From assembly GCF_004322755.1 (NCBI RefSeq), contig NZ_CP036401.1, forward strand, positions 1,054,001-1,118,000: DNA of 64,000 nucleotides, written 5' to 3'. Source of the DNA: Pseudoduganella albidiflava (GTDB lineage Bacteria; Pseudomonadota; Gammaproteobacteria; Burkholderiales; Burkholderiaceae_D). Shown here one piece after another: positions 41,120 through 49,525 of this stretch. The notes beneath the pieces were generated by a model. It saw nothing but the letters and a program-made list of their open reading frames with translations, did no database searches and had not been told where the DNA came from. The translations under genes were made by a program, and so were the position numbers. How positions within the stretch are numbered: position 1 is the first letter of the stretch; every line of letters starts with the position of its first letter.

Positions 41120-42025
41120 TTACTCCAGGTTCTGCACCTGTTCGCGCATCTGCTCGATCAGCAGTTTCAATTCCATCGATGCGTCTGCCAATTCCTTGAC
41201 GGAGGCTTTCGCGCCCAGCGTGTTGGCTTCGCGGTTCAGTTCCTGCATCATGAAATCGAGCCGCTTGCCGACCTGGCCGCCTTTTTTCAGGATGTGGCGG
41301 GTCTCGCCGAGGTGCGCGGACAGCCGGCCCAGTTCCTCGGCCACGTCGATGCGGATGCCATACAGGATCACTTCCTGGCGGATGCGTTCCATCGCGTCCT
41401 GGCGCGACAGCGCCGCGTTCGATCCCTGCGACGCCAGGCCCAGCGCTTCCTGCATGCGCTCGATCGCCTTTTGCTGGAAAGCGGCCACCACCTGCGGGAT
41501 CAGCGGGGTGATGCGCTTGACGATGGCTTCCATGGCTTCGATGCGCGAGACCAGCATCGCTTCCAGCGCCGCGCCTTCGCGCTGGCGGCTGTTTACGAAG
41601 GCTTCGACGGTGGTCGCCATCAGCGCGGCCACGTCGGCCTGCAGCGTTTCCTGGCCGATCTGTGCTTCCTCGACGACGCCCGGCCAGCGCAGCAGTTCGG
41701 CGACCGACATCGCATGCGCGCCGGCGAAATGGGTGGTCACCTCGTTCTGCAGGCGGGCCAGTTCATTGAGCAAGGGGATATTCAGCGCCTGGGTGCCGGC
41801 GCCGGCGGCCTTGCGGCCGAAACTCAACCGGATTTCCACCTTGCCGCGCGTGATGGCGGCCATGATCGCGGCGCGCAGGTCGGGTTCGAGCGCGCGCAGA
41901 TCGTCGTTGATGCGGAATTGAAGGTCGAGAAAACGGGAATTGACGCTCTTGATTTCAATGGTCAGAGTTCCCGCCGCGCTTTCGCTGGTGGCAACCGCGT
42001 AGCCCGTCATGCTGGAAATGCTCAA
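41120..42025 (-). CDS. yicC: YicC/YloC family endoribonuclease
   Basis: A 301-residue protein of the YicC family, whose E. coli member is an RNase affecting small RNA stability. N-terminal SMTGYAVATSESAAGTLTIEIKSVNSRFLDLQFRI and C-terminal DUF1732 (LGETRHILKKGGQVGKRLDFMMQELNREANTLGAKA) are both conserved. The TTG at 42025 is chosen because it gives the family-typical residues before SMTG and has a GGGGA ribosome site 7 bp upstream; ATG 42010 is the alternative. It precedes gmk by 93 bp and is divergent from the kinase gene. Confidence 0.93.
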   Translation of the reverse strand: MSISSMTGYAVATSESAAGTLTIEIKSVNSRFLDLQFRINDDLRALEPDLRAAIMAAITRGKVEIRLSFGRKAAGAGTQALNIPLLNELARLQNEVTTHFAGAHAMSVAELLRWPGVVEEAQIGQETLQADVAALMATTVEAFVNSRQREGAALEAMLVSRIEAMEAIVKRITPLIPQVVAAFQQKAIERMQEALGLASQGSNAALSRQDAMERIRQEVILYGIRIDVAEELGRLSAHLGETRHILKKGGQVGKRLDFMMQELNREANTLGAKASVKELADASMELKLLIEQMREQVQNLE

Positions 42026-42110
42026 TGGATATCCCCGATTTTATCTTTACAAATGCCTGGTTTTGTCCACACAATCCGGTCTCAGTGCGTTGGTTGACGC
42101 GAGGAAATAC

Positions 42111-43130
42111 ATGGCTGCACAAAACAACGTCCCGTTGCCGGATGGGCTGGAGCTGGCTGGATACCGCATTGTAAAGAAAATTGCGTCCGGCGGGTTCAGT
42201 ATTGTCTATCTTGCCTATGACGCCGAGGGCAATGCGGTGGCCATCAAGGAGTATTTACCAAGCGCGTTGGCATTGCGTCAAGAGGGTGAACTGGCGCCCG
42301 CCGTTTCAGCGGCAAACCTGCCGGTATTCCGCCTCGGCCTGAAATGCTTTTTCGAGGAAGGGCGCGCGCTGGCGAAAATCGCCCATCCCAATGTGGTGCG
42401 CGTGCTGAATTTCTTTCGCGCGCACGAAACCGTGTACATGGTAATGGCGTATGAATCCGGCCACACATTGCAGGAGCAAATCTCGCGGCAGCGCGCCAAA
42501 GGCGGCCAGATCGGCGAGGCATTTATCCGGCAGGTTTTCATGCAGGTATTGAAAGGATTGCGCGAAGTGCATGCCAATGGCTTGCTGCACCTCGATTTAA
42601 AGCCGGCCAATATTTACCTGCGCGCCGACGGCACACCGCTGCTGCTCGATTTCGGCGCGGCGCGCCGCACCATCGATTCCGGCGCGCTGACTCTCACGCC
42701 GATGTACACGCCCGGCTTTGCCGCACCCGAACTGACCATCAAGACATCGCCGCTGGGGCCCTGGACGGACGCCTACGGCATCGGCGCCGCGATGTTCGCC
42801 TGCATGGCCGGCGCGCCACCGCAGCCCGCCGAGGAACGCCGCAAGGGTGATGGCATGGAGCAGCATTTCGCCAAACTGGCCGAACGCTATCCGGCGCCGC
42901 TGATCGCCCTGGTGCGCCGCGCGCTGGCGCTCGATCCGCTGGCCCGCCCTCAAAGCCTGTTTGAAATGCAGAAGGCATTGCAGGCGCTGGAAGCGGGCCA
43001 GGCCTTGCCGGCACCACCGGCATCGCCGACGTCAACGGCGCCGGCCGGCACCTTCGCCCGGCTGCGGACGCTGGCGCGCCGCCTGCGCCCGCGGCGCGGC
43101 GGCGAAGCATCCGATACGGTACAGGGATAG
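42111..43130 (+). CDS. Serine/threonine protein kinase (Hanks type)
   Basis: A 339-residue soluble kinase. Glycine loop IASGGFSIV (about 24-32), ATP-anchoring Lys46 (AIKEY), helix C Glu near 82-83, catalytic loop HLDLKPANIYL (His160, Asp162), DFG (180-182) and APE-like AAPEL (205-209). The Arg of the usual HRD is Leu, making it a non-RD kinase, often seen in this bacterial group. The last 50 residues are a Pro/Ala/Arg-rich tail with no transmembrane helix or sensor domain. It is followed after only 3 bp by a PP2C phosphatase, its probable antagonist. A GAGGA ribosome site precedes the ATG. Confidence 0.94.
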   Translation: MAAQNNVPLPDGLELAGYRIVKKIASGGFSIVYLAYDAEGNAVAIKEYLPSALALRQEGELAPAVSAANLPVFRLGLKCFFEEGRALAKIAHPNVVRVLNFFRAHETVYMVMAYESGHTLQEQISRQRAKGGQIGEAFIRQVFMQVLKGLREVHANGLLHLDLKPANIYLRADGTPLLLDFGAARRTIDSGALTLTPMYTPGFAAPELTIKTSPLGPWTDAYGIGAAMFACMAGAPPQPAEERRKGDGMEQHFAKLAERYPAPLIALVRRALALDPLARPQSLFEMQKALQALEAGQALPAPPASPTSTAPAGTFARLRTLARRLRPRRGGEASDTVQG

Positions 43131-43133
43131 GCC

Positions 43134-44051
43134 ATGCGATTCTCGGTCTACCAGGAAAGCCACATCGGCGGGCGCAGCATGAACCAGGACCGGATGGGCT
43201 ACTGCTACACCCGCGACGCGCTGCTGCTGGTGCTGGCGGACGGCATGGGCGGCCACCCGCGCGGCGAAGTGGCCGCCGCCATCGCGCTGCGGACGATTTC
43301 CGTGCTGTTCCAGCAACAGGCCGATCCCTACGTGAAGGGGCCGGCGCGCTTCCTGGAAGATGCCTGCCATGCCGCGCACCGCGAAATCCACCGCCACGCC
43401 AGCGCGCAGGGCTGGCCGGAAACGCCGCGCACCACCATCGTCGCCTGCGTGGTGCAGCACAACACGGCCACCTGGGCGCATTGCGGCGATTCGCGGCTCT
43501 ACCTGCTGCGCGGCGGGCGTATCCTGGCGCGCACGCGCGACCATTCGCACATCGAAAAACTGATCCACGGCGGCCGCGTGCCGGAGTCGGCGCGCCACAC
43601 GCACCCGGACCGCAACAAGCTGTACAACTGCCTGGGCGCGCAGGCCGCGCCGAAGGTCGAGCTGTCGGGGCAGGCCGGCCTGGAGACGGGCGACGTGATG
43701 CTATTATGCTCGGATGGCCTGTGGGCCGTGCTGCCGGAGGAAGAGCTGGTGGCCGCGCTTTCCACCGGCGCCGTCGAGCGTGCCGTTCCCGACCTGCTGC
43801 GCAGCGCGCTGCGGGTAGCCGGTACCGGCAGCGACAACGTCACCGGCCTGGCCATCGCCTGGCAGGAAGCAGCCGAAGGGCGGCCAGCCGATGCGCCGGC
43901 CGCCGGGTCGACGATCGTCTCCACCGAATCGCTGGCCAGTGGCCGGCTCGGCACGTCGATCGCGGCCGATCCGTTCGACGAAGCCGAGATCGACCGGGCC
44001 ATCGCCGAGATCCGCCTGGCGATCGAAAAATCTTCCCAGTTGCTCAAGTAA
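43134..44051 (+). CDS. PP2C-family serine/threonine phosphatase
   Basis: A 305-residue PPM phosphatase. Metal-binding Asp residues appear in MNQDRMG (Asp19), LADGMGGH (Asp36), CSDGLW and GSDNVTGLAI; CGDSRLYLLRGG is the matching core strand. The C-terminal 60 residues are low-complexity. It is cytoplasmic with no membrane segment. Paired with the preceding kinase it likely forms a reversible Ser/Thr phosphorylation module; substrates are unknown. Confidence 0.94.
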   Translation: MRFSVYQESHIGGRSMNQDRMGYCYTRDALLLVLADGMGGHPRGEVAAAIALRTISVLFQQQADPYVKGPARFLEDACHAAHREIHRHASAQGWPETPRTTIVACVVQHNTATWAHCGDSRLYLLRGGRILARTRDHSHIEKLIHGGRVPESARHTHPDRNKLYNCLGAQAAPKVELSGQAGLETGDVMLLCSDGLWAVLPEEELVAALSTGAVERAVPDLLRSALRVAGTGSDNVTGLAIAWQEAAEGRPADAPAAGSTIVSTESLASGRLGTSIAADPFDEAEIDRAIAEIRLAIEKSSQLLK

Positions 44052-44099
44052 GCGCTTATCGAAGCGGCCCCTTGCTGAAGTAAGCCATAACGCGGGCAG

Positions 44100-44135
44100 C
44101 TGCTCAATCAACTACTCAATCAACTACTCAAACAG
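44100..44135. repeat. 12-bp tandem repeat upstream of rph
   Basis: Three consecutive 12-bp units (CTGCTCAATCAA, CTACTCAATCAA, CTACTCAAACAG), ending 18 bp before the rph start codon. Confidence 0.8.
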
Positions 44136-44153
44136 AAAGCGATACCAGCGTCC

Positions 44154-44888
44154 ATGATCCTCCAGACCCGCCCCAGCGGCCGCGCCGTCGACCAGTTGCG
44201 CACCGTGCGCCTGACCCGCCAGTACACCAAGCATGCCGAAGGTTCCGTGCTGATCGAATGCGGCGACACCAAGGTGATCTGCACCGCCAGCATCGAAGAG
44301 AAAGTGCCGGGCTTCCTGAAGGGCAAAGGGCAGGGCTGGCTGACCGCCGAATACGGCATGCTGCCCCGCTCCACGCACTCGCGCATGGACCGCGAAGCCG
44401 CCAAGGGCAAGCAGAGCGGGCGTACCCAGGAAATCCAGCGCCTGATCGGCCGTTCGCTGCGCGCCGCGTTCGACCTGGAGGCTTTCGGCGAACGCACGCT
44501 GCACCTGGACTGCGACGTGATCCAGGCCGACGGCGGTACCCGCACCGCGTCGATCACCGGCGCGATGGTTGCCGCGTATGACGCGTTCACGAAACTGGTG
44601 GAGAAAGGTGCGATCCCGGCCGTGCCGGTGAAGCACTTCGTCGCCGCGATCTCCGTCGGCGTGTTCCAGGGCACCCCGGTGCTGGACCTGGACTACCCGG
44701 AAGATTCCGCCTGCGACACCGACATGAACGTGATCATGACGGACGCCGGCCACTTCGTCGAAGTGCAGGGCACCGCCGAAGGCGCCGCCTTCGACCGCGC
44801 CACGATGAACCGGCTGCTCGACCTGGCCGATGCCGGCATCGCCGACCTGATCCGGCTGCAGAAGCGGGAACTGGGGCTGGCGGGGTAA
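44154..44888 (+). CDS. rph: Ribonuclease PH
   Basis: A 244-residue phosphate-dependent 3'-5' exoribonuclease that trims tRNA 3' ends. Conserved [58 protein letters not shown] and [20 protein letters not shown] are all present. Full length, no frameshift. A REP-like hairpin follows. Confidence 0.98.
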   Translation: MILQTRPSGRAVDQLRTVRLTRQYTKHAEGSVLIECGDTKVICTASIEEKVPGFLKGKGQGWLTAEYGMLPRSTHSRMDREAAKGKQSGRTQEIQRLIGRSLRAAFDLEAFGERTLHLDCDVIQADGGTRTASITGAMVAAYDAFTKLVEKGAIPAVPVKHFVAAISVGVFQGTPVLDLDYPEDSACDTDMNVIMTDAGHFVEVQGTAEGAAFDRATMNRLLDLADAGIADLIRLQKRELGLAG

Positions 44889-44900
44889 AATAGTTGCCCG

Positions 44901-44970
44901 AAAACCGGTGACAGGCACCATTTTTTGAGAAACATTTCAAAATAATAAGTGCCTGTCACCGGTTTTTTTG
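44901..44970 (+). terminator. REP-like inverted repeat (type R2) acting as probable terminator of rph
   Basis: Arms AAAACCGGTGACAGGCAC (44901-44918) and GTGCCTGTCACCGGTTTT (44950-44967), about 31-nt loop, followed by further T residues to 44969. It begins 12 bp after the rph stop. It shares ACCGGTGACAGGC with the R1 repeats at 5-7 kb but differs in the distal part (ACCATTT instead of TCCGATT). The long stem plus T run should terminate transcription on the + strand. Confidence 0.75.
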
Positions 44971-44990
44971 CACTGAACGACATCTTTACC

Positions 44991-45575
44991 ATGACCCAGA
45001 AACTCATCCTCGCCTCGAACAACGCGGGCAAACTGAAGGAATTCAACACGCTGCTGTCCACCGTCGGCTTCGAGGTGCATGCGCAGGGCGAATTCAACGT
45101 GCCGGAAGCGGACGAGCCGTTCCACACCTTTGTCGAGAACGCGCTGCAGAAGGCGCGCCATGCGTCGCGGCTGACCGGCCTGCCGGCGCTGGCGGACGAT
45201 TCCGGCGTCTGCGTCAACGCGCTGGGCGGCGCGCCCGGCGTCTACTCGGCGCGCTACGCGGGCGAACCGAAGTCCGATGCCGCCAACAACGCCAAACTGG
45301 TCGCCGACCTGGCAGCGCATGGCGACAAGTCGGCCTATTACTACTGCGTGCTGGTGTTCGTGCGCCATGCCGACGACCCGCAGCCGGTGATCGCCGACGG
45401 CACATGGCGCGGCGTGATCCAGGCCGAGCCGCGCGGCGCCGGCGGCTTCGGCTACGACCCGCATTTTTACATTCCCGAGCTGGGCAAGACCACGGCGGAG
45501 CTGGCGCCGGAAGAGAAGAACCGCCTGTCGCACCGCGGCCAGGCCCTGCGTGCACTGGTAGAAAAGCTGAAATGA
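44991..45575 (+). CDS. rdgB: Non-canonical purine NTP pyrophosphatase (ITPase) RdgB
   Basis: A 194-residue HAM1/RdgB enzyme that removes dITP/XTP from nucleotide pools. Substrate loop LASNNAGKLKEF (about 6-17), ENALQKARHAS, ALADDSGVCVNALGGAPGVYSARYAG and GGFGYDPHFYIPELGKTTAEL are conserved. The upstream open frame begins in the REP arm (GTGCCTGTCACC) but ATG 44991 is the family start. It overlaps hemW by 4 bp. Confidence 0.97.
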   Translation: MTQKLILASNNAGKLKEFNTLLSTVGFEVHAQGEFNVPEADEPFHTFVENALQKARHASRLTGLPALADDSGVCVNALGGAPGVYSARYAGEPKSDAANNAKLVADLAAHGDKSAYYYCVLVFVRHADDPQPVIADGTWRGVIQAEPRGAGGFGYDPHFYIPELGKTTAELAPEEKNRLSHRGQALRALVEKLK

Positions 45576-46825
45576 TTCCCATCAAACCGGTCGGCGCGGG
45601 TGCCGGCAAGAGCATCGCGCCGGCGCGCACCATCGATGCCGCGGCCGGCGTGGCCGCGCAATACCTGCAGCCGGGGGCGCTGAACCTGGCCGCGCTGCCG
45701 CCGCTGTCGCTGTACGTGCACTGGCCATGGTGCGTGCGCAAGTGCCCGTACTGCGATTTCAATTCGCACGAAGCCAAGGGCGAAGTGCCGGAGAAGGCAT
45801 ACCTCGACGCGCTGCGGCTGGACCTGGAAATGGCGCTGCCGCTGATCTGGGGCCGCAAGATCCACACGGTGTTCATCGGCGGGGGCACGCCGAGCCTGAT
45901 GTCCGCCGCGGGCCTGGACCGGCTGCTGTCCGACCTGCGCACCCTGCTGCCGCTGGACAGCGATGCCGAGATCACGATGGAAGCCAATCCCGGCACCTTC
46001 GAAGTGGAGAAATTCCGCAGCTACCGCGCCAGCGGCATCAACCGCCTGTCGATCGGCATCCAGAGCTTCAACGCGCGGCACCTGCAGGCACTGGGCCGCA
46101 TCCACGACGATGGCGAAGCGCGCCGCGCGGTCGATATCGCCCACGCCACGTTCGACAATTTCAACCTCGATTTGATGTACGCGCTGCCCGGGCAGACCCT
46201 GGACGAGGCGCGCGCCGACCTGGCCACCGCCCTGGCGTTCCAGCCGCCGCACCTGTCGCTGTACCACCTGACGATGGAACCGAACACGGTGTTCGCCAAG
46301 TATCCGCCCGAGCTGCCGGACGACGACACCAGCGCCGACATGCAGGACCTGGTCGCCGAGATGACCGGCGCGGCCGGCTATGGCCACTATGAGGTGTCGG
46401 CTTACGCGCGGCCCGGGCACCAGGCCAAGCACAACCTGAACTACTGGCAGTTCGGCGACTACCTGGGCATCGGCGCCGGCGCGCATTCGAAACTGTCGTT
46501 CCCCCACCGCGTGCTGCGGCAGGCGCGCTACAAGCAGCCGAAGTCGTACATGGAACAGGTGGCGAACGGCACGCCGGTACAGGAAGAGAACGAAATCGCG
46601 CGCGACGAGATGGGCTTCGAGTTCATGCTCAATACACTGCGGCTGCAGGATGGCTTCGCCCCCAACCTGTTTACCGAACGCACCGGCCTGGCGCTGAACA
46701 CCATCGAGAAGCAGCTCAACGCGGCCGAGGCGAAAGGCCTGATCTACCGCGACCACGCCATCATCCGCCCGACCGAGCTGGGGCACCGCTTCCTGAACGA
46801 CCTGCAGCAGATCTTCCTCGGCTGA
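45572..46825 (+). CDS. hemW: Heme chaperone HemW (radical SAM)
   Basis: A 417-residue radical SAM protein of the HemN/HemW family. The Fe-S motif is CVRKCPYC (Cys54, Cys58, Cys61); GGGTPSLM and the EITMEANPGTFE strand follow, and a HemN_C domain is at the end (NTLRLQDGFAPNLFTERTGL). HemW, not coproporphyrinogen oxidase, is favoured by the HWPWCVRKCPYCDFNS form and the gene order rph-rdgB-hemW. There is a roughly 40-residue N-terminal extension before the core. Translation is coupled to rdgB by an ATGA overlap. Confidence 0.94.
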   Translation: MIPIKPVGAGAGKSIAPARTIDAAAGVAAQYLQPGALNLAALPPLSLYVHWPWCVRKCPYCDFNSHEAKGEVPEKAYLDALRLDLEMALPLIWGRKIHTVFIGGGTPSLMSAAGLDRLLSDLRTLLPLDSDAEITMEANPGTFEVEKFRSYRASGINRLSIGIQSFNARHLQALGRIHDDGEARRAVDIAHATFDNFNLDLMYALPGQTLDEARADLATALAFQPPHLSLYHLTMEPNTVFAKYPPELPDDDTSADMQDLVAEMTGAAGYGHYEVSAYARPGHQAKHNLNYWQFGDYLGIGAGAHSKLSFPHRVLRQARYKQPKSYMEQVANGTPVQEENEIARDEMGFEFMLNTLRLQDGFAPNLFTERTGLALNTIEKQLNAAEAKGLIYRDHAIIRPTELGHRFLNDLQQIFLG

Positions 46826-46841
46826 CCCGTGGCGGCCGCGC

Positions 46842-47927
46842 CTAGAACGCGGCCGCTACCTTCAGGTCCGGCTTTTCCGCCCACCTGGCCAGCGCCTCGG
46901 CCATCCGTTCGCTTTCGCCGATCGCCCGCGTCCAGTCGCGGATGCGGGCGGCGTGGTCTTGCCCGTAGTGCTTGAAGTCGTTCCGGTCCGGCAGCTTGCG
47001 GTTCGGCAGCCGGGCCACGAACGATGGCGAAGGACTGACCAGGACCACGTTGTCCAGCGCGAGGTCGCCGGACTGCGCACGCGCGCGGCGCCACGGCAGC
47101 GACTTGTCGAGCCAGCCGGGCACGATGTAGTCGGTGAAGTGCGGGTACAGCACCAGGCCGGGATCGCGCTGGTAGGGCAGGTGCAGGTGGTAGTCGACCA
47201 GGCCGCCGTCCCAATACGTGCCGGGCGGCGCGCCGGCGATGTCGCGTACCGCTTCCAGCACGAGGGGAATCGAGCCGGAGGCCAGCAGCGCGCCGCGCAG
47301 GTTGGCCGCGTCCAGGCCGACGAAATGCGAGGCGAAGGCATCGAAGCGCTCGCGCAGCCAGGCGCTGTCGTCGCGCGCATCGTGGAACAGCACGCGTTCC
47401 ATGCCGCGCGCCAGCCGGCTGCGCGAGACCGCATTGCCGGCCGCGGCGCGCAGGAAACCCGCCATCTCGCGCCAGCGCACGCCGCCGGTATCGGCCAGCG
47501 GCCCGATGCCGCGCGCGGTAATCACGGTTACCCGATGATGCGGATGGGCCAGCACTTCGTCGCCATGCCCGCCCAGCACTTCTTCCAGCAGGCCCCGCAC
47601 CGTGCGCGTCACGTAGGCCGCGTCGATCCTGGCCGGGTAGGTCTGGTGCGTGTAGTGGTAAGCCAGCCGCTTGTGCGCCGCCACGGGATCGGCGAACGCC
47701 ATCGCGGCCATCCGCCAGGCGCCGATCGACGCGCCGATCAGCCGCCGTTCACGCGGCGCGCGGAGCAGCCAGTCGCCGGACAGCCAGGTGTCGATGCCGT
47801 TCAGGATCAGGCCTTTCGGCCCGCCCGCCGCGGCGGGAATGATGGCGATGTCGGCGGGTTGCAGGCCTTCGGCCGCGATGCGCTGGCGCGCGCGGGCGCC
47901 CAGGCGGATGGTGATGGGGGAGTCCAT
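46842..47927 (-). CDS. Patatin-like phospholipase domain protein
   Basis: A 361-residue protein. The oxyanion-hole motif GGPKG (35-39), nucleophile elbow GASIG (Ser67) and catalytic DGG (in TYWDGGLVDYHL) make a complete Ser-Asp dyad, so lipid acyl hydrolase activity is expected. There is no signal peptide or membrane helix. It stands alone between hemW (convergent, 16 bp) and the efflux operon. Physiological substrate unknown. Confidence 0.9.
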   Translation of the reverse strand: MDSPITIRLGARARQRIAAEGLQPADIAIIPAAAGGPKGLILNGIDTWLSGDWLLRAPRERRLIGASIGAWRMAAMAFADPVAAHKRLAYHYTHQTYPARIDAAYVTRTVRGLLEEVLGGHGDEVLAHPHHRVTVITARGIGPLADTGGVRWREMAGFLRAAAGNAVSRSRLARGMERVLFHDARDDSAWLRERFDAFASHFVGLDAANLRGALLASGSIPLVLEAVRDIAGAPPGTYWDGGLVDYHLHLPYQRDPGLVLYPHFTDYIVPGWLDKSLPWRRARAQSGDLALDNVVLVSPSPSFVARLPNRKLPDRNDFKHYGQDHAARIRDWTRAIGESERMAEALARWAEKPDLKVAAAF

Positions 47928-47983
47928 GTGTCGTCGTTATACTGAGGTGCCGACGGAGCTTACCAGACCCTGGTGCGACTGCC

Positions 47984-48010
47984 GGGGTCAGACCCGTCGG
48001 GTCTGACCCC
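47984..48010. repeat. REP palindrome (type R3)
   Basis: 27-bp palindrome with GGGGTCAGACCCG arm and central T, 36 bp before the end of the outer-membrane efflux gene. The outer arms are weaker here than in the other R3 copies. Confidence 0.88.
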
Positions 48011-48046
48011 AGTTTCTGCCGGTGGGGAAGTGTAGATCCCAGTCCG

Positions 48047-49525
48047 CTACCGCAAGCCGCCCCCCAGCGCCCGATACAGGTCGATGGCACTGGTGGTGCG
48101 CAGCAGCCGCGCCTGCACCAGTTCCTGCTCGGCCGAGAACAGCTCGCGCTGCGCGTCGAGCACGTCCAGCGAGCTGGCCACGCCGTTCTCGAAGCGCAGC
48201 GTGAGCAGCCGCAGGCGTTCGGCCTGGGCATCCTGGATCGCCCGCTGCGCGGCCACCTGGTCGCCCAGGTAGCTGCGGGCGGCCAGCGCGTCGGCCACTT
48301 CGCGGAACGCGGCCTGGATGGTGCGTTCGTAGTCGGCCACGGCGATATTCTTGCGCACTTCGGAAAGCGTGAGGTTGGCGCGGTTGCGGCCGGCGTCGAA
48401 GATCGGCAGGGTCAGCTGGGGCACGAACGACCAGGTGTCGTTGCCGCCGTCGAACAGTTGCGAGAATTCCGGGCTGGCGCTGCCGATCGCCGCCGTCAGC
48501 GAGATGCGCGGGAAGAACGCGGCGCGCGCGGCGCCGATATTGGCATTGGCCGCGATCAGCCGCTGCTCGGCGGCGCGGATGTCCGGCCGGCGCGTGATCA
48601 GGTCGGAGGGCAGGCCGGCCGGCACGGCGCTCATCGCGTCGATCCGCGCATCGTCGGCCATCGGGGGCGCGGTGTCGGCCGGCTGCGCGGGCGGCGCGCC
48701 CACCAGCAAGGTCAGCGCGTTGGCGGCCTGCGCCCGCTGCCGGGCCAGCGCCAGGGCCGCCGCGCGCGCCGTTTCCATCAGCGTCTCGTTGGAGCGCAGG
48801 TCGAGCAGGGACGACGCGCCCGCATCGAGCCGTTGCCGCGTCAGCTCGAACGTGCGGCGGCGCGCCTCATACGTGCGCTGCGCCAGCGCCAGCTGTTCGG
48901 CAAAGGCGCGCTCGGTGAAATACGCCTTGGCCACCTCGGCCACGATGCTGATCTGCGCCGCCTGCCGCGCCTCGTCGCTGGCCAGGTAGGTGGCCAGCGC
49001 CGCTTCCGACAGGCTGCGCACGCGGCCGAAGAAATCCAGCTCGAACGCGGAAATCGACAGCCCGGCGTCGAAGCGCTCGCCGATCGATGGCTGGCCCGTG
49101 GCGGGGGTCAGGAAGCCCGGGGTGCGCGCCCGCGTGCCGGACAGCGCCGCATTCACGTTCGGCAGGCGGTCGGCCCGCGTCACGCGGTAGGCCGCACGCG
49201 CCTCCTCGATCCGCAGGGCGGCGGTGCGCAAGTCGCGGTTGTTTTCCAGCGCCGTGGCGATCAGCGCCTGCAGCCGCCCGTCGGGGAAGAATTCGCGCCA
49301 GCCGGTATCGACGGCGCTTTTCGCATCGGCCGCGGGCGGCGCGCCCTTGCCGTCCGCGGCGGCCGGCGTGGCGGGGAAGTCGGCGGCCACCGGCGCGGCC
49401 GGGCGCTCGTACTTCGGCGCCAGCGAACAGGCCGGCAACAGGGTCGACAACGCGCCGGCGGCCAGCAGGGCCGTGGCGCGGCGCGAAAGTGATGTTGACA
49501 GCAAGGGCAATAGTATCGGCTTCAT
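48047..49525 (-). CDS. RND efflux outer-membrane lipoprotein (NodT/OprM family)
   Basis: A 492-residue TolC-like channel. It has a lipoprotein signal with lipobox LLPAC (Cys33) and two OEP domain repeats (about 85-280 and 295-485), with typical phrases such as ADRLPNVNAALSGTRAR, LDLRSNETLMETARAAALALARQRAQAANALTLLVG and FPRISLTAAIGSASPEFSQLFDGG. It is the last gene of a three-gene efflux operon, overlapping the permease stop by 4 bp. It forms the outer exit duct for the pump. Confidence 0.95.
   Translation of the reverse strand: MKPILLPLLSTSLSRRATALLAAGALSTLLPACSLAPKYERPAAPVAADFPATPAAADGKGAPPAADAKSAVDTGWREFFPDGRLQALIATALENNRDLRTAALRIEEARAAYRVTRADRLPNVNAALSGTRARTPGFLTPATGQPSIGERFDAGLSISAFELDFFGRVRSLSEAALATYLASDEARQAAQISIVAEVAKAYFTERAFAEQLALAQRTYEARRRTFELTRQRLDAGASSLLDLRSNETLMETARAAALALARQRAQAANALTLLVGAPPAQPADTAPPMADDARIDAMSAVPAGLPSDLITRRPDIRAAEQRLIAANANIGAARAAFFPRISLTAAIGSASPEFSQLFDGGNDTWSFVPQLTLPIFDAGRNRANLTLSEVRKNIAVADYERTIQAAFREVADALAARSYLGDQVAAQRAIQDAQAERLRLLTLRFENGVASSLDVLDAQRELFSAEQELVQARLLRTTSAIDLYRALGGGLR

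Noticed and set aside
45404..45571. Longer N-terminus for hemW
   Set aside because: The extension lies inside rdgB in another frame with no conservation; the ATGA overlap start at 45572 is better supported.
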